A DNA stretch of 39,474 bases from Bacteroidaceae bacterium (GTDB taxonomy: Bacteria; Bacteroidota; Bacteroidia; Bacteroidales; Bacteroidaceae), in contig JAFUFW010000068.1 in NCBI GenBank assembly GCA_017469685.1, forward strand, positions 1 through 39,474, written 5' to 3'. The notes under the pieces were generated by a model. The model saw only the letters and a list, made by a program, of their open reading frames with translations. It was not told the origin of the DNA and ran no database searches. Shown here one piece after another: positions 1 through 8,564 of the stretch. Within the stretch, counting starts at the first letter, position 1. Each line of letters begins with the position of its first letter. The position numbers were made by a program, and so were the translations under genes.

Positions 1-1978
1 CCTGAAGTAGGATGTTGAAGACGACGTGGTGAGCCTTTTCAATCTCGTCGAGCAGAACTATAGAGTAAGGTTTGCGGCGCACCCGGTCTGTTAGCTGTCC
101 GCCCTCCTCATATCCAACGTATCCCGGAGGCGCACCTACCATTCGGCTCACCGTATGCTTCTCCATGTATTCGCTCATATCGACGCGAATAAGGGCATCT
201 TCGCTGCCGAAAAGCTCGACGGCGAGCCGTTTGGTAAGATATGTCTTTCCCACGCCTGTAGGGCCGAGGAACATGAATGTTCCGATGGGCTTGTTCGGGT
301 CCTTCAGTCCTACGCGTGAGCGTTGGATGGCTCTAACGAGCTTGTCGACGGCATCGTCTTGCCCCACGACGGAGGCCTTCAGCTCGGGTCCGAGGTTGCG
401 CAGCCGTTCGTTCTCGCTTGCCCCCACCCTTTGTACGGGAATGCCTGTCATGTCAGCCACGATGTCAGCCACGTCGGCTTCAGTGATTTCCTCTCGCACT
501 TCTCGCAACTGGTGCTCCCAGTCTTTTTTCATCAGCTTTAGGCGTTCCTGCTCGTTGGCGAGCTGGTCGCGGTACTCAGCCGCAAGCTCGAAGTTCTGCT
601 CTTGGACAGCTTTGTCTTTGAGGTCCTTCAAGTGCTGGCAAAGCTCCTCCTTAAGCGTAATTTCGTTGTTGATGGGAATGTTTACAAGATGTGCCCTTGA
701 GCCGACTTCGTCCATCGCATCGATTGCTTTGTCGGGCAGGCAGCGGTCAGTCACATAGCGGTCTGTGAGCTTTACGCATGCAATGAGGGCATCGTCCGTG
801 TAGCGCACGTTGTGGTGGTCCTCATATCGGTCCTTGATATTCTTGAGGATGTCGATGGTTTCGTCGACGGTAGTAGGTTCTACCATCACTTTCTGGAATC
901 GGCGTTCAAGCGCTCCGTCCTTCTCGATGCTCTTCTTGTACTCGTCGATTGTTGTGGCTCCAATGCATTGCACTTCGCCTCGTGCGAGGGCTGGCTTAAG
1001 CATGTTGGCTGCATCCATCGTTCCTGCAGCCGAACCGGCGCCTATGATGGTGTGGATTTCGTCGATGAAGAGTATTATTTCCTTGTGAGCCTGCAGTTCG
1101 TTGATGATAGCCTTGAGGCGCTCTTCGAACTGACCGCGGTACTTGGTTCCTGCAACCACTCCTGCCAGATCGAGCACTATGACGCGCTTGTCGAAGAGCA
1201 GGCGTGCCACCTTTCGCTGCACTATTCTAAGGGCCAGGCCTTCCACTATGGCGCTTTTCCCTGCGCCAGGCAGACCGATGAGAATAGGGTTGTTCTTTTT
1301 TCGGCGGCACAGTATTTGAGCCACTCGGTTTATCTCTCGCTCACGTCCTACGACAGGATCAAGCAACCCCTGTTGTGCTGCCTTCGTAAGGTCTGTGCCG
1401 AAAGTGTCGAGAGCTGGTGTACCATTACCATTGTCCGCCTTCTTGCGCGCAGTCTGCTGTCCGGCAGACTGCTGCCCTGGTCGGCCTGTGTTGTGTAAAT
1501 CGTCGTCCTCTTCGTCGTCTTCTTCCTCATCGGTGAAGCCGAATGATGCTTGTGGATTCTGCTTTTGGGTTAAGGCGTTCTTGACGTTCTGGTAGTCTAT
1601 GCCGAATTTGTTGAGTAGCTGGCAGATACTTTCGTTGCCATCACGCAGCATAGCCAGTAGCAGGTGCTCAGTGTTAGCCTGCTCTGCTTTCATGGCCCGG
1701 GCCTCTAAAAGCATTAACTTGATGATGCGGCTTGAGGCAGCACTGAGTATCGGGTCGTGGTTGACGGCATCTCCTCCGAGCCCAGCTTCAGCACTGGCTT
1801 TCAGCATTAGCGTGTCCACGCTGAAGGCTTGAAAGAGCACCATAGCGTTAGAATCCGTCTCTCGCAGCATTGCCAGCAGCAGATGTGCAGGCTCCACGTA
1901 CGGACAGTTGAGGCGTGCGGCCTCTTCCTTTCCGAAGTGGAGGATTTGAGTTATCTGTGGTGAGAGCTTATTATCCAT
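1..1978 (-). CDS. clpC: ClpC-type ATP-dependent Clp protease ATPase, 3' end outside window
   Basis: Hsp100 unfoldase that feeds substrates to ClpP in the cytoplasm. About 659 residues are visible, starting [10 protein letters not shown] at the ATG at 1976-1978. In order they show two Clp-N repeats (about 1-145), a strongly acidic linker ([11 protein letters not shown]) followed by a Q/G-rich stretch, and the first AAA domain with Walker A GLPGAGKS and Walker B ILFIDE. Then comes a UVR-like middle segment ([14 protein letters not shown]), which favours ClpC over ClpB, and the second AAA domain with Walker A GPTGVGKT and Walker [11 protein letters not shown]. The last roughly 180 residues, expected to hold the end of the second AAA domain and the C-terminal domain, lie beyond base 1. 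It is downstream of htpG on the same strand but has its own promoter. I am confident of the family; the ClpC label rests on the UVR-like segment and overall similarity to Bacteroidales ClpC. Confidence 0.93.
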   Translation of the reverse strand, partial: MDNKLSPQITQILHFGKEEAARLNCPYVEPAHLLLAMLRETDSNAMVLFQAFSVDTLMLKASAEAGLGGDAVNHDPILSAASSRIIKLMLLEARAMKAEQANTEHLLLAMLRDGNESICQLLNKFGIDYQNVKNALTQKQNPQASFGFTDEEEDDEEDDDLHNTGRPGQQSAGQQTARKKADNGNGTPALDTFGTDLTKAAQQGLLDPVVGREREINRVAQILCRRKKNNPILIGLPGAGKSAIVEGLALRIVQRKVARLLFDKRVIVLDLAGVVAGTKYRGQFEERLKAIINELQAHKEIILFIDEIHTIIGAGSAAGTMDAANMLKPALARGEVQCIGATTIDEYKKSIEKDGALERRFQKVMVEPTTVDETIDILKNIKDRYEDHHNVRYTDDALIACVKLTDRYVTDRCLPDKAIDAMDEVGSRAHLVNIPINNEITLKEELCQHLKDLKDKAVQEQNFELAAEYRDQLANEQERLKLMKKDWEHQLREVREEITEADVADIVADMTGIPVQRVGASENERLRNLGPELKASVVGQDDAVDKLVRAIQRSRVGLKDPNKPIGTFMFLGPTGVGKTYLTKRLAVELFGSEDALIRVDMSEYMEKHTVSRMVGAPPGYVGYEEGGQLTDRVRRKPYSIVLLDEIEKAHHVVFNILLQ

Positions 1979-2033
1979 GAATTCTTTTGTCGGTTCGTAG
2001 TCTTACATAAATATTATTTGCAGAAAGAAGAGT

Positions 2034-2095
2034 ATCTCTCGGAACGTTTGCAAAGTTAAGCTGTTTTGCTCATCTGCGCAAACATTCCGGGAGAT
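2034..2095. repeat. 18-bp imperfect inverted repeat spanning the clpC promoter
   Basis: Left arm 2034-2051 reads ATCTCTCGGAACGTTTGC. The reverse complement of the right arm (2078-2095) reads ATCTCCCGGAATGTTTGC, so 16 of 18 positions match. The loop is 26 bases. The -33 element lies in the right arm and the -7 element begins at the inner end of the left arm. In htpG read-through RNA the repeat would form a hairpin starting about 30 bases past the htpG stop, followed by a T-rich but broken stretch, so it could serve as the htpG terminator. As DNA it could be an operator. The sequence does not settle which. Confidence 0.6.
2051..2082 (-). promoter_or_regulatory. Bacteroidetes-type promoter of clpC
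   Basis: On the minus strand TTTG (2079-2082) is followed after exactly 20 bases by TAACTTTG (2051-2058). This is a full match to the Bacteroidetes housekeeping consensus TTTG-N19-21-TAnnTTTG. Transcription should start near 2044, giving a leader of about 65 bases before the clpC ATG. The promoter lies inside an inverted repeat (2034-2095). Confidence 0.75.
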
Positions 2096-2125
2096 TTAAC
2101 AGGCGTTAAGGAGTCGTCGCACGGT

Positions 2126-4177
2126 TCAGAGCAAGTCGACAGAGCGCTTCACGAAGCGTGTGAGAGCTTCGCCCGTGAGCAATCCGTTCTGCAGTAATGC
2201 TAAGTCAATGAGCTGGTGTACGCGCTCGTTGTCCAGTGCGTAGCCAGAGAGCACGTCTCGCCGCTTCTGCTCCTCCGCTTCGATTGCCTTGCGACAGTCG
2301 TCCATGTCTTTGCGCTCTTCGTCTGTTATCTCGTCGTACTTCTTTTTGTCTTGTTCGGCCTGGAGGACGCTCTTGCGGGCATTCAGCCCTCGCAGTTCAG
2401 CCTCGATAGGCTTCAGCGCTTCGGCCGTAGCTTGTTCGCTCTGTTCGAGTACATCCTTAATGAGGCGGTTGTCTGTGTTGAGCACGAGGTTATACATGTC
2501 GGGCATCTCGCCGTAGAAGCCCATGCCCGGTTGTATGCGTGCCATATCCTTCATGCGTCGCATATATTCGCTCTGAGTGATTACAACCGGCATGCTTTCC
2601 TCGCCCATCGGTTGGGTCTCAACATGGAAAGACATTTTCTCCGTCTTTGGCAACTGAGTCTCGAAGACTGCTGACAGATTGGCAGAGCGTTCGGCTGACA
2701 ATTCTTCACCCTTCGGCTCGTCTTTCTGTATGAGGCGGTCTATGGTATCGGCATCAACGCGAGCAAATGTTGTCTTCTCAAGCTTGCGCTCCAGCATCTG
2801 CACCACGGGCGTGTCGAGCTGCCCGTCGAGGAGCAGCACATTGTAGCCCTTTGCGCGCGCGTTATCAATATATGTGTACTGTGCTTCGCGGTCGGCGGCG
2901 TAGAGGCAGACGTGTTGCCCGTCCTTGTTTGTCTGCAGATCCTTCGTTAGCGCCTGATATTCTTCCAGCGTGTAGTATTTGCCCTCTGTGTCCTTCAGCA
3001 GGTAGAAAGTCTTGGCTTTCTCGTAGAAGTCGTCTTCAGTGAGCATACCATAGGAGATGAAGATTTTCAGGTCATCCCATTTCTCCTCATAGTCCTTGCG
3101 TTCTGATTTGAATATTGAGCTCAGGCGGTCGGCTACTTTCTTTGTGATGTATCCGCTGATTTTCTTTACGTTCGAGTCGCTTTGCAGGTAGGAACGCGAG
3201 ACGTTGAGCGGTATGTCTGGCGAGTCAATAGTGCCGTGCAGCAGTGTCAGGAAGTCCGGCACAATGCCTTCAACCTGGTCGGTTACGAATACCTGGTTGC
3301 AGTAGAGCTGAATCTTGTTGCGCTGGAGGTCAAGGTTGTTCTTGATCTTAGGGAAGTATAGAATGCCTGTGAGGTTGAACGGATAATCTACATTCAGGTG
3401 AATCCAGAACAGAGGCTCGTCGGCCATGGGATAGAGTTGGCGGTAGAAAGCCTTGTAGTCCTCGTCCTTCAGTTCGGCGGGTTTGCGCGTCCACAGCGGT
3501 GTAGTGTCGTTTACCTGGTTATCCTCGTCGGTGTCCTGCATCTTGCCTTCCTTCCACTCCTGTTTTTTCCCGAACACTACTGGAACCGGCAGGAAGTGGC
3601 AGTATTTCTTCAGCAGTCCTTCAAGTTTCTCTTTCTCAAGAAACTCGCGGCAGTCATCGCTCAGGTGCATGATGATGTCAGTGCCTCGCTCATCCTTCTC
3701 AGTGCCCTCAAGAGTGTATTCTGGCGAGCCGTCGCAGCTCCACTTCACAGCCTGTGCACCTTCCTGATAGCTCTTGGTGATGATATCCACGCGGTCGCTG
3801 ACCATGAAACTCGAGTAGAAGCCGAGACCGAAATGGCCGATAATGGCGTTGGCATCATCTTTGTACTTCTCCAGGAAATCATTTGCGCCCGAGAAGGCTA
3901 TCTGGTTGATATACTTGTCGATCTCCTCGGCTGTCATGCCTATGCCGTGGTCCGATACTGTTATGGTGCCGGCATCTTTGTTCACCGTCACGTTAACCTT
4001 CAGCTCGCCGACCTCGCCCTGGAATTCTCCTTTGGCGGCCAGCGTGCGCAGCTTCTGCGTAGCATCCACGGCATTAGAGACTATCTCGCGGATGAAAATC
4101 TCGTGGTCTGAATACAAGAACTTCTTGATTACAGGGAATATGTTCTCTGTCGTTACTCCGATATTACCTTTTTGCAT
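2126..4177 (-). CDS. htpG: Molecular chaperone HtpG (Hsp90)
   Basis: ATP-dependent homodimeric cytosolic chaperone of 683 residues. It begins MQKGNIGVTTENIFP at the ATG at 4175-4177. The GHKL-type N-terminal ATPase shows EIVSNAVDAT (helix 1 with the catalytic Glu and nucleotide-binding Asn), DHGIGMT and GHFGLGFYSSFMV. The middle domain contains the conserved segment PLNVSRSYLQ. The C-terminal dimerisation region is complete and ends in SVDLL; the eukaryotic MEEVD tail is absent, as expected in bacteria. Length is usual for Bacteroidales HtpG. It is followed on the same strand by clpC, which has its own promoter, so the two chaperone genes are neighbours but probably separately controlled. I did not find a convincing consensus promoter directly upstream. 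Confidence 0.97.
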   Translation of the reverse strand: MQKGNIGVTTENIFPVIKKFLYSDHEIFIREIVSNAVDATQKLRTLAAKGEFQGEVGELKVNVTVNKDAGTITVSDHGIGMTAEEIDKYINQIAFSGANDFLEKYKDDANAIIGHFGLGFYSSFMVSDRVDIITKSYQEGAQAVKWSCDGSPEYTLEGTEKDERGTDIIMHLSDDCREFLEKEKLEGLLKKYCHFLPVPVVFGKKQEWKEGKMQDTDEDNQVNDTTPLWTRKPAELKDEDYKAFYRQLYPMADEPLFWIHLNVDYPFNLTGILYFPKIKNNLDLQRNKIQLYCNQVFVTDQVEGIVPDFLTLLHGTIDSPDIPLNVSRSYLQSDSNVKKISGYITKKVADRLSSIFKSERKDYEEKWDDLKIFISYGMLTEDDFYEKAKTFYLLKDTEGKYYTLEEYQALTKDLQTNKDGQHVCLYAADREAQYTYIDNARAKGYNVLLLDGQLDTPVVQMLERKLEKTTFARVDADTIDRLIQKDEPKGEELSAERSANLSAVFETQLPKTEKMSFHVETQPMGEESMPVVITQSEYMRRMKDMARIQPGMGFYGEMPDMYNLVLNTDNRLIKDVLEQSEQATAEALKPIEAELRGLNARKSVLQAEQDKKKYDEITDEERKDMDDCRKAIEAEEQKRRDVLSGYALDNERVHQLIDLALLQNGLLTGEALTRFVKRSVDLL

Positions 4178-4298
4178 GATATTATTTGTTTATAGAGTTA
4201 AACTTACAAACTCCGGACTTGCAAAAGGTGTGCCAAAGCATTCAGACGGCTGCTTTTTTATGAATCTGCGTGAATTTCTTTACAATCATTGGCATTTG

Positions 4299-4396
4299 GT
4301 TGGCCGTGTCAGCCAAAAAGGTCAAGGGTTTATGAAAAAACCCTTAAGGGTTATTGGCAAAACCCTTGAGGGTTCAGGCCATAACCCTTAAGGGTT
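4299..4396 (+). repeat. Palindromic 22-bp-period array, element A
   Basis: Three 14-base units start at 4339, 4361 and 4383, exactly 22 bases apart. The first and third are the perfect palindrome AACCCTTAAGGGTT; the middle one has one change (AACCCTTGAGGGTT). A degenerate unit (4317-4330, AAAGGTC then AAGGGTT) lies one further period upstream, in phase. The 8-base spacers are TATGAAAA, ATTGGCAA and CAGGCCAT. Read differently, these are tandem 7-bp stems with 8-base loops. The upstream flank includes GTTGGCCG (4299-4306) and AAAAAGG. The same layout recurs at 26197-26320 on the other strand. The rest of the 437-base spacer 4178-4614 holds no gene I can support; the only other signal is the macA -7 element. 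Confidence 0.9.
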
Positions 4397-4573
4397 CTGA
4401 CAGCCATCTGCAACGACTTGATTTTCTATGTCCGTAACTTCTATGTGAAAAGGCTTATAATTATCTATTACTCACACGCGCGCAATAATAATTAATGTGT
4501 GCCAATAGTGTTAAAGCCTCTTAAAACAATTAAACTTTTAGCTTGCCAAACAGTCCGAGAACATAATAATTGC

Positions 4574-4581
4574 TACCTTTG
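4574..4581 (+). promoter_or_regulatory. Putative -7 element upstream of macA
   Basis: TACCTTTG matches the Bacteroidetes -7 consensus TAnnTTTG and lies 33 bases before the macA ATG. I find no clear TTTG at the expected -33 spacing, so this is a partial match only. Confidence 0.45.
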
Positions 4582-4614
4582 CACAAATAAAATCAAACAG
4601 AAGCAGACTCATAT

Positions 4615-5814
4615 ATGAGAAACAAGACACTCCGGGCTCTCATGCCCGTTACCTTAGCAGTCCTGACCTTTTCGCTTGCCGGCTGCTCAAAGAAAACCAA
4701 GGTTGAATACGAAGCGACAGTAGTGGAGCGCGGCAATATCTCTACGACTGTGACCGCAACCGGCACTATCGAGCCCGTAACGAGCGTGGAGGTAGGTACG
4801 CAGGTCAGTGGCATCGTGGCGAAGATCTATGTTGACTACAACTCCGAGGTGAAGGCCGGGCAGGTGATTGCAGAGCTCGATAAGACGAATCTCACCAGTA
4901 CCCTTGCCAGCCAGAGGGCTAACCTAACCAGCATGCAGAGCGCCTTGGCTTATCAGAAAGCAAATTTCGACCGGCAGAAGACCCTCTACGACAAAGGACT
5001 CATCTCGGCCAATGACTTCGAGCAAGCTCGCCTCTCATACGTTCAGGCCCAGCAGCAGGTGACAACAGCTCGCCAGAGCGTGAAGCGCGCCGAGACCGAC
5101 CTCGGCTATGCCACTATCACATCGCCCATTAACGGCGTAGTGCTCTCTAAAGCCGTAGAGGAAGGTCAGACCGTGGCCGCATCGTTCTCCACCCCTACCC
5201 TATTCACAATTGCCCAGGATCTTACTGACATGCGCGTCATCGCCGACATCGATGAGGCCGACATAGGCGAAGTGAAGGAAGGCCAGCGCGTAAGCTTCAC
5301 AGTCGATGCCTTCCCTAACGACACTTTCGAGGGCCGCGTCACCCAAGTACGCCAGCAGGCAACGACGGAAAGCAACGTCGTCACCTATGAGGTTGTCATC
5401 AGCGCACCAAATGCCGACCTTAAGTTGAAGCCTGGTCTCACGGCCAACGTCACCATTTTCACGCTCGAGAAGAACGATGTGCTCACCGTGGCAGCCAAGG
5501 CTCTACGCTTCTCGCCCAACGAGGCCCTGATTGCAGACGACGAAACCATAGAACCCTGCGACGCCCGCCAGAAACTTTGGGTGCGTGATGGCAAGACATT
5601 CAAGGCTTTTCCTGTTGAGACAGGCGTCTCAAACGGCACTCTGACTGAAATCGTCAGTGGCATACAAGCCGGCACTGAGGTGCTTGCCGAGATGATTTTC
5701 GATGCTGCGCAGGAGAACGCTGACTCGCAGCAAAAGAGCAACCCCTTCATGCCCGGACCGCGCAACAACCGCAACAACCAAAACCAAAAGAACGGCAACA
5801 GCCAAAAGAAATGA
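4615..5814 (+). CDS. macA: MacA-type periplasmic adaptor lipoprotein of an ABC export system
   Basis: Membrane-fusion (HlyD/RND adaptor) protein of 399 residues that links an inner-membrane MacB-type ABC transporter to an outer-membrane channel. The N-terminus has a lipoprotein signal with lipobox LAGC, so it should be lipid-anchored and periplasmic. After it come a barrel-sandwich half (TGTIEPVTSVEVGTQVSG), a coiled-coil hairpin of roughly 100 residues rich in Q, A and K, the second lipoyl half (TITSPINGVVLSKAVEEGQ), a beta-barrel (ADIDEADIGEVKEGQRV) and a membrane-proximal domain. The C-terminus is an N/Q/K-rich tail. The stop overlaps the next start by 4 bases (ATGA), indicating translational coupling. 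No TolC-like partner is encoded in the window. The substrate cannot be told from sequence. Confidence 0.92.
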   Translation: MRNKTLRALMPVTLAVLTFSLAGCSKKTKVEYEATVVERGNISTTVTATGTIEPVTSVEVGTQVSGIVAKIYVDYNSEVKAGQVIAELDKTNLTSTLASQRANLTSMQSALAYQKANFDRQKTLYDKGLISANDFEQARLSYVQAQQQVTTARQSVKRAETDLGYATITSPINGVVLSKAVEEGQTVAASFSTPTLFTIAQDLTDMRVIADIDEADIGEVKEGQRVSFTVDAFPNDTFEGRVTQVRQQATTESNVVTYEVVISAPNADLKLKPGLTANVTIFTLEKNDVLTVAAKALRFSPNEALIADDETIEPCDARQKLWVRDGKTFKAFPVETGVSNGTLTEIVSGIQAGTEVLAEMIFDAAQENADSQQKSNPFMPGPRNNRNNQNQKNGNSQKK

Positions 5815-6563
5815 ACGACAAAAAAGTAGTCATCAAGTTGGACAACGTGAGGCGCCACTTTCAAGTTGGCAACGAGACCGTCAAGGCGCTTCGCGGTGTC
5901 AGCTTCGAGATCCACGAGGGCGAATTCGTGACCATCATGGGAACTTCCGGGTCAGGCAAGTCAACTCTCCTCAACCAGCTCGGATGCCTTGACACGCCCA
6001 CGAGTGGGGAGTACTACCTCGACGGTGTCAGCGTGCGCACCATGCGCCGGAGCCAGCGAGCCCGGCTTCGTAACCGCAAGATTGGTTTCGTCTTTCAAAA
6101 CTACAACCTGCTGCCTAAGACGACAGCCGTTGAGAATGTGGAATTGCCATTGATGTACAATAAGGAATACTCGGCCAAGCAGCGTCGCGAAGCTGCCGTA
6201 GCAGCGCTCCAGGCCGTGGGCCTTGGCGATCGTCTTGAGCATAAGAGCAACCAGATGTCAGGCGGACAGATGCAGCGTGTCGCCATAGCCCGTGCACTGG
6301 TAAATAACCCTGCCGTCATTCTTGCCGACGAAGCCACCGGTAACCTCGACACTCGCACCAGCTACGAAGTGCTCGTGCTCTTTCAGAAGCTTCACACTGA
6401 GGGGCGAACAATCATCTTCGTCACTCACAATCCCGAAATTGCGCAGTACAGTTCGCGCAACATAGTCTTGCGCGATGGCAAGATTCGCGAGGACACTCTG
6501 AACTCCAACATCCTCAGTGCAGCCGAAGCCCTTGCAGCGCTGCCCGCACCACAGGACGACTAA
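5811..6563 (+). CDS. macB: MacB/LolD-type ABC transporter ATP-binding protein
   Basis: ATPase subunit of 250 residues that powers the adjacent permease. It shows Walker [10 protein letters not shown] (about residues 44-52), Q-loop [10 protein letters not shown], signature [15 protein letters not shown], Walker B VILADEAT and switch histidine in FVTHNPE. In E. coli, MacB is one polypeptide; here the ATPase and the permease are separate genes, which is common in Bacteroidetes. It overlaps macA by 4 bases. A 129-bp inverted-repeat region separates it from the permease gene. The family is certain; the MacB label rests on the macA neighbour and the FtsX/MacB permease downstream. Confidence 0.93.
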   Translation: MNDKKVVIKLDNVRRHFQVGNETVKALRGVSFEIHEGEFVTIMGTSGSGKSTLLNQLGCLDTPTSGEYYLDGVSVRTMRRSQRARLRNRKIGFVFQNYNLLPKTTAVENVELPLMYNKEYSAKQRREAAVAALQAVGLGDRLEHKSNQMSGGQMQRVAIARALVNNPAVILADEATGNLDTRTSYEVLVLFQKLHTEGRTIIFVTHNPEIAQYSSRNIVLRDGKIREDTLNSNILSAAEALAALPAPQDD

Positions 6564-6567
6564 AGTC

Positions 6568-6696
6568 AATTCATAATTGATAATCCATAATTCACAATTT
6601 CCCCCAGACAATGACAACTCATGATTCTTAATCAACTGGTCTTCTTTGCAACCCATGAACAGCCAATTATGAATTATGAATTGTGCATTGTGAATT
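6568..6696. repeat. Inverted repeat with 32-base AT-rich arms between macB ATPase and permease
   Basis: The left arm (6568-6599) and the reverse complement of the right arm (6665-6696) agree at 26 of 32 positions with no gaps. Each arm is built from degenerate copies of AATTCATAATT and AATTCACAATT. The central 65 bases are unrelated and contain no supported gene. The right arm ends 7 bases before the permease ATG, so a folded transcript would place that start at the foot of a long stem. It looks like a small non-coding element or MITE-like insertion; I see no clear target-site duplication. Confidence 0.75.
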
Positions 6697-6703
6697 AATA
6701 AAA

Positions 6704-7924
6704 ATGTCCTACATCAACCTATTCAAAATAGCCATTAAGGCCATCCTCAGTAACAAGGCACGCTCGTTCCTCTCAATGCTCGGTATCATTATCGGTGTCG
6801 GAGCTGTCATTGTCATGATGGCCATCGGCCAAGGTTCCAAACTAAGCATTCGTGAGGAACTTTCAAAGCAGGGAACCAATCTGCTCACCATACGCCCCGG
6901 CGCCGACATGCGAGGTGGCGTCCGCTTGGACCCGTCTGCCATGCAGACGCTCAAGCAGGTCGACTACGAGACCATCCTCGCCGAAGCCAAGTTCGTAACG
7001 AAGGTTAGCCCTGAAGTGACTACAAGCGGGCAGGTCATATTCGGTGCCAACAATACCACCTCAACATGCTACGGAGAATCGCCCGACTACCTCAGCATAA
7101 AGCTCTGGGACATCGTCGAAGGTACCAGCTTCACAGAAGAGGATATCAAGAAATCGGCCAAAGTGTGTATAGTCGGTGCTACCGTTGTCAAGGAACTCTT
7201 CCCAAACGGGCAAGACCCTGTTGGCAAGACCATACGTTTCAAGAGCATCCCATTCCGTATTGTTGGTGTGCTTAAGTCAAAAGGTTACAACAACTGGGGA
7301 ATGGATCAGGACAACGTCATCATTGCCCCCTACACTACCGTCATGAAGCGTCTGGCCGCCCAGACTCATTTCAACAGCATTGTTTGCTCTGCCGTAACTG
7401 AGGAACTCTCTGACGCAGCCATCGAAGACCTCACCGAAATACTACGCCGGACACATAAGCTCAAGGCCGACGAGGTTGACAACTTCACCATACGCTCTCA
7501 ACAGGAATTCATGGAGACCATGTCATCGACGATGGACACCATCACTATTATTCTTGTCGTTGCAGCTGCCTTCTCGCTGCTCGTGGCAGGCATAGGCATC
7601 ATGAACATCATGCTCGTCAGCGTCACAGAGCGAACCAAAGAGATAGGCTTGCGAATGAGCGTTGGTGCACGAGGGCTCGACATCAGCAATCAGTTCCTTA
7701 TCGAATCCATACTCATAAGCCTTACGGGGGGCGTCCTCGGCGTGCTCTTCGGAGCCGTGCTCACGTGGGGCTGCAACACTATTGTGGGCTATCCTGCCGT
7801 CATCCCTGCCTGGAGTGTCATAGTAAGCTTTGCCGTTTGCGTGGCTATTGGCGTGGGCTTCGGCTACTTCCCCGCACAGAAAGCCGCACGCCTCGATCCG
7901 ATTGAGGCTATTCGCTATGAGTGA
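6704..7924 (+). CDS. MacB-type ABC transporter permease (FtsX family)
   Basis: Inner-membrane permease of 406 residues, partner of the ATPase encoded at 5811-6563. I start it at ATG 6704 (MSYINLFKIAIKAI); a GTG seven codons upstream lies in the right arm of the AT-rich repeat and adds no conserved sequence. The first membrane helix (SMLGIIIGVGAVIVMMAIGQG region) is typical of MacB. It is followed by a periplasmic core of about 220 residues, then three C-terminal helices forming the FtsX domain: a segment containing SLLVAGIGIMNIMLVSVTERT, then one around ISLTGGVLGVLFGAVL, then one around IVSFAVCVAIGVGFGYFPA, ending in the usual ARLDPIEAIRYE. Together with MacA this should form a tripartite exporter of unknown substrate. 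Confidence 0.93.
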   Translation: MSYINLFKIAIKAILSNKARSFLSMLGIIIGVGAVIVMMAIGQGSKLSIREELSKQGTNLLTIRPGADMRGGVRLDPSAMQTLKQVDYETILAEAKFVTKVSPEVTTSGQVIFGANNTTSTCYGESPDYLSIKLWDIVEGTSFTEEDIKKSAKVCIVGATVVKELFPNGQDPVGKTIRFKSIPFRIVGVLKSKGYNNWGMDQDNVIIAPYTTVMKRLAAQTHFNSIVCSAVTEELSDAAIEDLTEILRRTHKLKADEVDNFTIRSQQEFMETMSSTMDTITIILVVAAAFSLLVAGIGIMNIMLVSVTERTKEIGLRMSVGARGLDISNQFLIESILISLTGGVLGVLFGAVLTWGCNTIVGYPAVIPAWSVIVSFAVCVAIGVGFGYFPAQKAARLDPIEAIRYE

Positions 7925-7997
7925 TGCTTGAGCTTCAAACCTTTTTTATATTAACTCCTAAACGATTAATAGCAAAACATCAATTAACAAAGATACG

Positions 7998-8564
7998 ATG
8001 AAAAGGATTATTTTAATGTTTATGATGGCTTTGCCCCTGATGGCAATAGCCCAGACCGAGAGCAAGTACCTGCGCGGAGCCGTGCCCGAAGAAGACGGCA
8101 TAGTGACCTTCACTAAAGCATTCGATGTAGCTGGCAAGAGCCAGGCCGACATCTACGCTGCCCTGCAGTCTGTAGTAAAAGAGCTCGTAGCCAACGGACG
8201 TCAGGACCTCCGTACACGCATTATTTCCGACGAAGCCAGCACTATCGTAGCCCGCGTAGAGGAAATAATGACCTTCAAGAAAAAGGTCCTCAATTGGGAC
8301 CATACTTATTTCCGCTACCTCGTCACAGCTGAAGCTATCAGTCCGACCCAGGCTAAAGTGGTAATCAAGGGCATCAGCTACTATTACGGCTTTGACCAGG
8401 AAGGCAACAACGGCGAGGAGTATAAGGCAGAGGAGTGGATCTCCGATAAGGCTGCAATCAACAAGGCTGGCACAAAACTCTTCCCCCGGAGCGGCAAGTT
8501 CCGTACGAAGACCATCGACCGCGTTGAGGAAATATTCAACAGCTTCAGCAGCGCCCTGCAATAA
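7998..8564 (+). CDS. DUF4468-like secreted protein
   Basis: A 188-residue protein with a clear signal peptide (MKRIILMFMMALPLMAIAQ, cut after AIA). The mature part begins with a segment of the type seen in Bacteroidetes DUF4468 proteins (FTKAFDVAGKSQADIYAALQSVVKEL), a family with a TATA-binding-protein-like fold and no established function. It is probably periplasmic; there is no lipobox cysteine. It lies 73 bases downstream of the permease gene on the same strand, with no promoter match that I can see between them, so co-transcription with the export system is possible. Its TAA stop directly abuts the stop of the convergent addB gene. The family call is by eye and moderately secure. Confidence 0.72.
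   Translation: MKRIILMFMMALPLMAIAQTESKYLRGAVPEEDGIVTFTKAFDVAGKSQADIYAALQSVVKELVANGRQDLRTRIISDEASTIVARVEEIMTFKKKVLNWDHTYFRYLVTAEAISPTQAKVVIKGISYYYGFDQEGNNGEEYKAEEWISDKAAINKAGTKLFPRSGKFRTKTIDRVEEIFNSFSSALQ

Noticed and set aside
72-1498. Two 228-residue plus-strand frames opposite clpC
   Set aside because: Shadows of clpC, whose minus-strand frame carries complete Walker motifs in both AAA domains.
3398-4111. 237-residue open frame on the plus strand opposite htpG
   Set aside because: Antisense shadow of the highly conserved htpG N-terminal and middle domains.
4317-4396. Possible CRISPR array at the 22-bp repeats
   Set aside because: Units are 14-base palindromes with 8-base spacers, only three or four copies, and no cas genes are nearby; CRISPR spacers are about 30 bases.
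6683-6703. GTG start for the macB-type permease
   Set aside because: It lies in the AT-rich repeat arm and adds seven non-conserved residues; ATG 6704 gives the usual N-terminus.
8013-8561. 182-residue open frame on the minus strand opposite the DUF4468-like gene
   Set aside because: It is fully antisense to a gene with a clear signal peptide and conserved segment, and its translation shows no recognisable domain.
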